Notes under the pieces: model-generated
What the model saw: only the letters and a program-made list of their open reading frames with translations
Told to the model about the DNA's origin: nothing
The model's database searches: none
Part shown: positions 32,144-37,004 of the stretch, piece by piece
How positions within the stretch are numbered: the stretch's first letter is position 1
Layout of the letters: each line of letters opens with the position of its first letter
Assembly (NCBI GenBank): GCA_030611665.1
Contig: JAUWPI010000007.1
Span: 1-37,004 of the forward strand
Source of the DNA: Candidatus Heimdallarchaeota archaeon
GTDB taxonomy: Archaea; Asgardarchaeota; Heimdallarchaeia; Heimdallarchaeales; Heimdallarchaeaceae
Length of the DNA stretch: 37,004 nt
Direction of reading: 5' to 3'
Program-made: the position numbers and the translations under genes

Positions 32144-33934
32144 ATGTCAAAGAACGAAATTGCTTGGGATTTATCAGAGATGTTTAAAGGTCCTGATGAT
32201 CCTCGAATCAATGAAGTTTTGAACAAGCTTGAAAAACAGGTTGATGAGTTTATCAGAGACTACAAAGGTAAACTAAATTTTCCTGAATTCTCAGCTGATG
32301 ATTTATTAATTCTGCTCAAAAAACAAGAAGATTTTACTGCTGATTTCTTTGAATTCAATTCTTTTGCTCGATTATCCTTCTCAGCAAATATGACAATACC
32401 AGAGATAAAGGCGCTATTTAACAAAGCACAAGAATTCTCTGCAAAAATAGGAGCTAGATTAGCTTTTCTAGAAATTGAAACTGGAAAATATGTTTATGAG
32501 AATGAACAAATCATTTCAGATCCAAAATTGGAGGACTACAAGCACGCTCTAGAGAAACTAAAGCGAGCTTACCCTCATAGACTGTCAGAAATAGAAGAAC
32601 AGTTAATTATTGAAAAAGATCAATATGGCATTATTGGATGGCAACAGCTCCAATCTAAATGGTTGAATACAAGGTTGTTTGATATTGAAGTTGAAGGAGA
32701 AACAACAAAATTGTCCTATGGAGAAGCCAATGGATTGTTGGCGCATCCAGATAAAGATACAAGAAGATCAGCTAACAAAGCTATATATGGTGTTCTTGGA
32801 AAAGATGAGGAAATATTCTCTTCAGCAATGCACAATATTTGTAGTGATTGGGTTAGAACTTCAAAAAGAAGAAAACAGGATTCTCCAATGCATCAGAGTC
32901 TTATAGCGAATGATGTTGATCAAGAAATTATCGATAATTTGATGAAAGCGATAGATGAACATTCTGTAATATATAGAAGGTATCTAACTCTAAAAGCTAA
33001 AATGCTGAATTTGCCTAAACTAAGTTGTGAAGACATTGTTGCACCTCTCCCTGATGTACCAAATACAGAGTATACATGGGAAAAAACACAAGAGTTGATC
33101 TTAAAAGCGTATGGAAACTTTGATGAAGATTTTTATTCAACAGCAAAAGATATGTTTGAAAGAAATCACATAGATGCAAGCCCAAGAATGGGAAAGAGAA
33201 ACGGAGCTTTTTGTTCAAGTTGGTATAGCGGAAAAACATCTTACATACTACAAACGTTTACAGGAGCACTTAGTAATGTTTACACACTAGCACACGAGCT
33301 TGGTCACGCAGTACATGGATATATGGTTTCAAGAGAACAATCAATAATGAATGCAAGATATCCAATGGTTATAGCCGAAGTAGCTTCGATATTTGGAGAA
33401 TTACTCCTAACAGATCTTTTGTTAAGTGAAGCAGAAACAAAAGAAGAAAAGAAGGCAATACTGAGCAGAGTTTTGGATGGTGCGGGAATGGCTACTTTTC
33501 AAGTCAGTACAAGAGTGTGGTTTGAACAGAACATGTACAAGACCATAGAAGAAGGAGGTTTCCTAGATGGAAAAACGATCTCAAAACTTTGGACAGAAGC
33601 ACGAGACAAAATCTATGGAGATGCAGTGGAGTGGTTTGAGGAGATGAATTGGGAGTGGACCATGAAACCCCATTACTACATGCCGAATTTCCGATTTTAT
33701 AATTATCCTTATGTTTTCGCACAGATGTTTGTATATGCTCTATACCAACTGTATAAGGAACAAGGTGAAGCTTTCATACCAAAATTGAAGTTAATTCTAA
33801 AATCTGGTGGTAGTAAGTCTCCTAAGGAATTCGGTGAACTGATGGGATTAGATATCACCAAACCTGATTTCTGGAAATTAGGGATGAAACAATACGAAAG
33901 ATTTGTGGATGAATTGGAAAAACTAGTCGAATAA
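32144..33934 (+). CDS. M3-family oligoendopeptidase F-like metallopeptidase
   Basis: A 596-residue zinc oligopeptidase that trims short peptides in the cytosol. The HExxH site is in LAHELGHAVHGY (about residue 386), and the third ligand Glu comes about 25 residues later in IAEVASIFGE. The long helical N-terminal part has WLNTRLFDIEVEG and NGLLAHPDKDTR, typical of PepF. No signal peptide is seen. It is a single-gene unit with a TTTTTTATTTGTAATT promoter-like stretch about 40 bases before ATG at 32144, so the leader is short. Confidence 0.93.
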   Translation: MSKNEIAWDLSEMFKGPDDPRINEVLNKLEKQVDEFIRDYKGKLNFPEFSADDLLILLKKQEDFTADFFEFNSFARLSFSANMTIPEIKALFNKAQEFSAKIGARLAFLEIETGKYVYENEQIISDPKLEDYKHALEKLKRAYPHRLSEIEEQLIIEKDQYGIIGWQQLQSKWLNTRLFDIEVEGETTKLSYGEANGLLAHPDKDTRRSANKAIYGVLGKDEEIFSSAMHNICSDWVRTSKRRKQDSPMHQSLIANDVDQEIIDNLMKAIDEHSVIYRRYLTLKAKMLNLPKLSCEDIVAPLPDVPNTEYTWEKTQELILKAYGNFDEDFYSTAKDMFERNHIDASPRMGKRNGAFCSSWYSGKTSYILQTFTGALSNVYTLAHELGHAVHGYMVSREQSIMNARYPMVIAEVASIFGELLLTDLLLSEAETKEEKKAILSRVLDGAGMATFQVSTRVWFEQNMYKTIEEGGFLDGKTISKLWTEARDKIYGDAVEWFEEMNWEWTMKPHYYMPNFRFYNYPYVFAQMFVYALYQLYKEQGEAFIPKLKLILKSGGSKSPKEFGELMGLDITKPDFWKLGMKQYERFVDELEKLVE

Positions 33935-33939
33935 CCTGG

Positions 33940-33976
33940 TTTTTCCTAATCTTTTTCATTTTTACTTTTCTTTACA
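33940..33976 (+). terminator. T-rich terminator after the peptidase gene
   Basis: GGTTTTTCCTAATCTTTTTC followed by TTTTTACTTTTCTTTAC gives repeated T-runs within 40 bases of the stop, as in archaeal intrinsic terminators. Confidence 0.5.
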
Positions 33977-34019
33977 TAATTACACTTTTTGTTTATACTA
34001 TTTTTCAAAGCTTAAAGAA

Positions 34020-34034
34020 AACCTTAAAAAAAGA
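34020..34034 (+). promoter_or_regulatory. TATA-like box of the tRNA gene
   Basis: ACCTTAAAAAAAG at about 34021-34033 is a BRE-plus-TATA-like sequence. It should start transcription near 34055, a few bases before the mature tRNA 5' end at 34064. Confidence 0.45.
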
Positions 34035-34063
34035 TAAAGGGAACAAGAAAACGAGCATCGGTT

Positions 34064-34167
34064 GGGGACTTGGCTCAGTCCGGTAGAGTGGTTGGCTCCA
34101 GAGAACATTGTTTAACAATGTCGGCAAAACCAATTGGTCGGGTGTTCAAATCACCCAGTCCCCACCA
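34064..34167 (+). tRNA. tRNA-Trp (anticodon CCA) with a 27-base intron, CCA end encoded
   Basis: Acceptor stem GGGGACT (34064-34070) pairs with AGTCCCC (34157-34163), followed by discriminator A and encoded CCA (34165-34167). D stem GCTC (34073-34076) pairs GAGT (34086-34089). Anticodon stem GTTGG (34091-34095) pairs CCAAT (34130-34134). T arm is GGGTG-TTCAAAT-CACCC (34140-34156). The anticodon is CCA at 34098-34100. An intron of 27 bases lies after position 37, about 34102-34128 (or 34103-34129, which gives the same product). It contains the hairpin ACATTG-TTTAA-CAATGT. tRNA-Trp introns after position 37 are common in archaea; the splice bulge-helix-bulge looks relaxed. Confidence 0.95.
34102..34128 (+). 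other. tRNA-Trp intron
   Basis: These 27 bases interrupt the anticodon loop between positions 37 and 38. ACATTG (34105-34110) and CAATGT (34116-34121) form a six-base-pair helix with a TTTAA loop. The central helix of a strict bulge-helix-bulge is weak: only CC with GG at 34123-34124 is evident. A relaxed site is therefore expected. The exact boundary is ambiguous by one base. Confidence 0.75.
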
Positions 34168-34201
34168 TTATTATTCTCTTCCATCTATTATTACAACATT
34201 T

Positions 34202-35230
34202 CTACTCAAAGAAAACTTTAGCTACTTCATATGTCTCTTTGTCGACTGTCTTTGATTCCTTTATTCCGTCCAATATTGGTACTGCTCTAACTTTTGTCCC
34301 TTGAAGAGATGTCATCATCCCAAATTCCCCATTGTGAACCATATCTATTGCTGCAACACCATATTTTGAGCCTAAGACTCTATCATAAGCTGTCGGTGTT
34401 CCTCCTCTTTGTACATGTCCCAATACTACCGCTCTTGATTCTATTCCTGTCCTTTTTTCTAATACTCTTGCCAATCCATCTCCTATTCCACCTAATCTCA
34501 CATTTCCGAAGTCATCTATCTCTCTGGATTGGGCTATAACCCCTGGTTCTAGTAAAGTTGCCCCCTCAGCAACCACGATAATCGAAAACAGCTTACCTCT
34601 TGCCATTCTTCCTTTAACTACTTCAATTATGTCATCAACTGTGCAAGGTTCTTCAGGAATTAGTACAAAATCTGCTCCTCCCGCTATTCCAGAATATGTT
34701 GCTATCCAACCAGCATGTCTCCCCATCACTTCTACCACCATACATCTATGATGTGATTCTGCCGTTGTGTGTAACCTATCTATAGCTTCTGTTGCAATTG
34801 AAACAGCTGTATCAAAACCAAAGGTCATATCAGTAGCACAGATATCATTGTCTATTGTCTTAGGCACGCCAACAATAGGAACACCCATCTCATGCATTTT
34901 TTGTGCAACACTTAATGTGTCATTGCCGCCTATAACTATTAGAGCATCAAGTTCTAGCTTTTTGAAATTCGCTATAGCTCGTTCATATCCTCCTTCTTCT
35001 TTTTCTGGATTGGTTCTAGATGATCCAAGAATTGTCCCCCCTAGATGTAATATACCACTTAGATTTTTGCGCACTAAATTAATATGATTTAGATACATTA
35101 GTCCTGCCCACCCATTTTTTAATCCAATTAATTCATCTTTGTACTGAACTATACCTTTTCTTCCTATAGCTCTTATAACGGCATTCAAACCAGGACAATC
35201 TCCTCCACCAGTTAACAAACCTATTCTCAT
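34202..35230 (-). CDS. PfkA-family 6-phosphofructokinase, probably pyrophosphate-dependent
   Basis: A 342-residue PfkA-type enzyme phosphorylating fructose 6-phosphate. Landmarks are LLTGGGDCPGLNAVIRA, VIGGNDTL, GVPKTIDND with the catalytic Asp, MGRHAGW and GHVQRGGTPTAYDR. In E. coli the phosphoryl-donor site is GGDGS and PGTIDND. Here Gly104 is Asp (GGNDT) and Gly124 is Lys (PKTIDND), the pair linked to pyrophosphate use. Most euryarchaea instead use unrelated ADP-dependent kinases. ATG at 35230 follows GTGAT. The gene is convergent with the tRNA. Confidence 0.9.
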   Translation of the reverse strand: MRIGLLTGGGDCPGLNAVIRAIGRKGIVQYKDELIGLKNGWAGLMYLNHINLVRKNLSGILHLGGTILGSSRTNPEKEEGGYERAIANFKKLELDALIVIGGNDTLSVAQKMHEMGVPIVGVPKTIDNDICATDMTFGFDTAVSIATEAIDRLHTTAESHHRCMVVEVMGRHAGWIATYSGIAGGADFVLIPEEPCTVDDIIEVVKGRMARGKLFSIIVVAEGATLLEPGVIAQSREIDDFGNVRLGGIGDGLARVLEKRTGIESRAVVLGHVQRGGTPTAYDRVLGSKYGVAAIDMVHNGEFGMMTSLQGTKVRAVPILDGIKESKTVDKETYEVAKVFFE

Positions 35231-35247
35231 TTATATCACAATTAATA

Positions 35248-35305
35248 CACTTATTAAGTGAAAATACATAAACGTTATTTTCGCAATGTTTTTTATATTT
35301 TAAAT
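35248..35305 (-). promoter_or_regulatory. pfk promoter with a palindromic site in the leader
   Basis: On the minus strand, TTTAAAATATAAAAAA (about 35289-35304) is a strong TATA-like box, placing transcription start near 35265. CACTTATTAAGTG at 35248-35260 is a perfect six-base inverted repeat around one base, lying between the likely start site and the ATG. It may be an operator or a small leader hairpin. Confidence 0.4.
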
Positions 35306-35683
35306 CTAATCTCATATCAGTTCCCAAAATGTGTTAAGATTAGCAATGAATTAAGATCGGTTAGAAGAATCAGCTATATATTGGTAAATTAGTTTGTTTC
35401 TTTAGTTCTTAGAATGTGATAAGTGAGCTGTGAATTGAAATTGTTTAGATGAATCAAATTGATTTTTCTCTGGAGCAATGAGCTCATTTTCGCATGAGAT
35501 TAGCAGAAGGTGCTTGATTTAAATAAACATTAATTCACTTTCTTTTTCAAAAAGCTTGCTGAACTTATGAAATCTAATCCATCATTCAATATGAACAGAA
35601 AATACAGACGTGCTGAATGATGTAGCAAATGATATTTTTAACAAAGAAAAAGAGAGTCTGGAAGAAGGGCGGGGAGTGATAAA
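35306..35683. other. Gene-free stretch between pfk and the right-end membrane gene
   Basis: About 380 A/T-rich bases have no frame of note. They contain a spaced inverted repeat, CATCATTCA at 35580-35588 and TGAATGATG at 35614-35622 with a 25-base loop. Just before the small frame at 35684 there is a G-rich segment, GAAGAAGGGCGGGGAGTGAT. I see no tRNA, C/D-box RNA or degraded gene. Confidence 0.5.
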
Positions 35684-35767
35684 ATGGGTTCTATGTTTTG
35701 CGCTATAACAACATTACAAATAATATTTAAGAGTGCGTTTGTACATATACCATATCATCAAGAATGA
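35684..35767 (+). CDS. Possible 27-residue leader peptide overlapping the next gene
   Basis: ATG at 35684 follows GGGGAGTGAT with near-ideal ribosome-binding spacing, better than that of most genes here. The frame encodes 27 mostly hydrophobic residues (MGSMFCAITTLQIIFKSAFV, then HIPYHQE). It ends in TGA that overlaps the ATG of the membrane gene as ATGA. That is the form of translational coupling. It could be a regulatory leader peptide or a tiny membrane protein. Against it, a TATA-like TAATATTTAA at 35721-35730 lies inside and could instead start a short-leader message for the larger gene. Confidence 0.35.
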   Translation: MGSMFCAITTLQIIFKSAFVHIPYHQE

Positions 35768-37004
35768 GGAGAACAAGATTGAAATTTTACATTTCCAAGA
35801 ATAAATGCTGGGATTACCTTGTTTTAATCCTCTCTGTTTTGATAATTGTTGGTTTTATACTTATTGCAACTATAAGAGTAACAGAGTTAACACTATATGA
35901 TCAAACGGTTCAAACTCAGGATATATCTTCAGCTAACGGAACAATAGGATATAATCAGGTTGAGATGGACGCATATATTTCAAATGAAAAAAACACTTTA
36001 GCTAATTATATATTAAGTGCAATTCTTGTACTCACTGGTTTCCTTCTTTCTAGATTCTACCCAAAAAAAGTGGGATTATTTAGTGTTTTTTTCGCAATAT
36101 ATCATATAGATGAGCTAGTAAGATTAATAGCTCACATACAATACTCGTATCATGCGACAGGGGTAGCTATAATGTTTCTTGGTGGAGCAAATGGTTATAC
36201 AAATAATTTTAATGTTCTTTTCTTGTTCTTAATATTTATTACTCCTTTATTGTTGTTTCTAAAAGGGGTGATCTTAATTGTTTCTACGAAAAAAACAAGG
36301 AGCTCAAGTGAACATAAGGGGTTAAATAGTAAAGAAGAACTAGTAGATCAAACAATTGCATTTATTCCTTTCTATGGTATTTATACTTTTAGCCTAGTTG
36401 GAATGTTTGGTTCTGCTTTTCTTCTTACTTTACCTATTATTGGAAAATTTGATCTTTTGGGTATCTACTTAGCTTATATTTTTGTGACAAGTGGGATCTT
36501 TTTAATACTTTCAAAACTACAAAGCAAGATTAAGGAACCTTTAATAGCAAAATCACGAATAATAAAAATTATTTCACTTTCAATAGCTAGTATATTTTTT
36601 ATAGCTATAACTTTGTTTTCAATATTTTTCTGGAGTGATTTGTTATTTCACAATTTACTCTTATCCCTTATTCTGGAATCATTTCTTAATTTGGACATTT
36701 CAGCAATTTCAAGCGAATTTCTGGCAGGTTTTATTCTGGTCCTTCTATTATTTATAATTCCATTGATAATATCTTCGAGTTTGCAATTTCTAATATATAA
36801 ACTAAAAATGAGAAAAAAAACTGATCGGACTGAAGAAGAGGATAAGATTGTTAAAGAAGTAAACAAAATCGTTCCAATTAATTATATCAAAAAGATAAAA
36901 ATTAAACAAGTAATCTCCTTTATTCTAATAACTTTAATTCTAGGGCTTCCTAGTAATTTGATCATCCAAGGAGAAGAAGTTTGTGATGGGTGGACTATCA
37001 ACAA
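35764..37004 (+). CDS. Polytopic membrane protein of unknown family (partial, runs off the right edge)
   Basis: An open frame of 413 codons from ATG at 35764 with no stop before the window end. About nine hydrophobic helices are visible. The first, after a basic start (MRRTRLKFYISKNK), has a Leu/Ile core at residues 18-40. A loop with an N-x-T site follows, then helices near 77-96, 103-125, 135-150 and 155-178. After a charged loop come more, near 203-260, 270-295 and 318-343. A Lys/Glu-rich cytosolic segment follows, then a last helix before a probable external region (CDGWTIN). I do not recognise the family. Transport or sensing cannot be told apart from what is visible. Confidence 0.8.
   Translation, partial: MRRTRLKFYISKNKCWDYLVLILSVLIIVGFILIATIRVTELTLYDQTVQTQDISSANGTIGYNQVEMDAYISNEKNTLANYILSAILVLTGFLLSRFYPKKVGLFSVFFAIYHIDELVRLIAHIQYSYHATGVAIMFLGGANGYTNNFNVLFLFLIFITPLLLFLKGVILIVSTKKTRSSSEHKGLNSKEELVDQTIAFIPFYGIYTFSLVGMFGSAFLLTLPIIGKFDLLGIYLAYIFVTSGIFLILSKLQSKIKEPLIAKSRIIKIISLSIASIFFIAITLFSIFFWSDLLFHNLLLSLILESFLNLDISAISSEFLAGFILVLLLFIIPLIISSSLQFLIYKLKMRKKTDRTEEEDKIVKEVNKIVPINYIKKIKIKQVISFILITLILGLPSNLIIQGEEVCDGWTIN

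Noticed and set aside
34070..34255. Plus-strand 61-codon frame over the tRNA
   Set aside because: It overlaps the whole tRNA-Trp and the end of pfk and has no coding signal.
35580..35622. Inverted repeat CATCATTCA/TGAATGATG as a mobile-element end or C/D-box RNA
   Set aside because: There is no transposase, no target duplication and no matching pair of C and D boxes. A nine-base repeat with a 25-base loop can arise by chance in A/T-rich sequence.

Overview
The window reads as a chromosomal piece of an AT-rich archaeon, most likely an Asgard-group archaeon. Archaeal features are aIF1A, aIF2-beta, a RIO1 kinase, a Dim2/Pno1-type KH protein, NMD3, DUF424, BpsA, an archaeosortase, two ribbon-helix-helix regulators and a tRNA-Trp with an intron in the anticodon loop. 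Ribosome binding sites are mostly GGTGA/GTGAT and TATA-like boxes precede several genes. The Asgard assignment is inference. It rests on a ribophorin-I-like secreted protein with a coiled-coil tail, together with full-length MutS and MutL, PfkA-type phosphofructokinase and MetRS with a fused tRNA-binding domain. No mobile element, CRISPR array, rRNA or clear pseudogene was seen.

Layout. 1-1967 (minus): ribophorin-I-like membrane protein, cut by the window edge. 2210-9154 (plus): deoC, mutS, mutL, an E1-like adenylyltransferase and a Yip1-like membrane protein. 9226-11916 (plus): a sugar-nucleotide module of Gfo/Idh/MocA oxidoreductase, DUF362 protein and WbpD-like acetyltransferase. 12133-13543 (plus): an RHH regulator and an archaeosortase. 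13552-19672 (minus): a run of PLP fold-III decarboxylase, Cys-cluster protein, GT2, GT4, ArnD-like deacetylase/deformylase and GT4. 19812-24597 (plus, divergent from it): bpsA, metallo-beta-lactamase-fold hydrolase, GT-C-like membrane protein and GT4. 24598-24901: no gene, but a candidate structured RNA. 24902-27308 (plus): metG and a second, 51-residue RHH regulator. 27372-32073: two divergent translation/ribosome-assembly runs (PHP, KH, RIO1, aIF1A on minus; aIF2-beta, DUF424, NMD3 on plus). 32144-33934: M3 oligopeptidase. 34064-34167: tRNA-Trp. 34202-35230 (minus): phosphofructokinase. 35231-35683: non-coding. 35684-37004: a possible 27-residue leader ORF overlapping a partial polytopic membrane protein.

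How the parts fit. Much of the window concerns the cell surface: glycosyltransferases of the GT2, GT4 and probably GT-C classes, an amino-sugar acetylation module, an ArnD-like enzyme for lipid-linked sugars, an archaeosortase for C-terminal protein processing, and a protein resembling a eukaryotic oligosaccharyltransferase subunit. Together these suggest lipid-linked glycan assembly and protein N-glycosylation, although no STT3 catalytic subunit is visible here. A second theme is translation initiation and ribosome assembly, organised around one divergent promoter.

The most interesting items are the ribophorin-I-like protein, the archaeosortase with no visible substrate, the decarboxylase with an altered active-site motif facing bpsA, the candidate RNA upstream of metG, a possible internal start in metG, and the tiny overlapping leader ORF near the right end.
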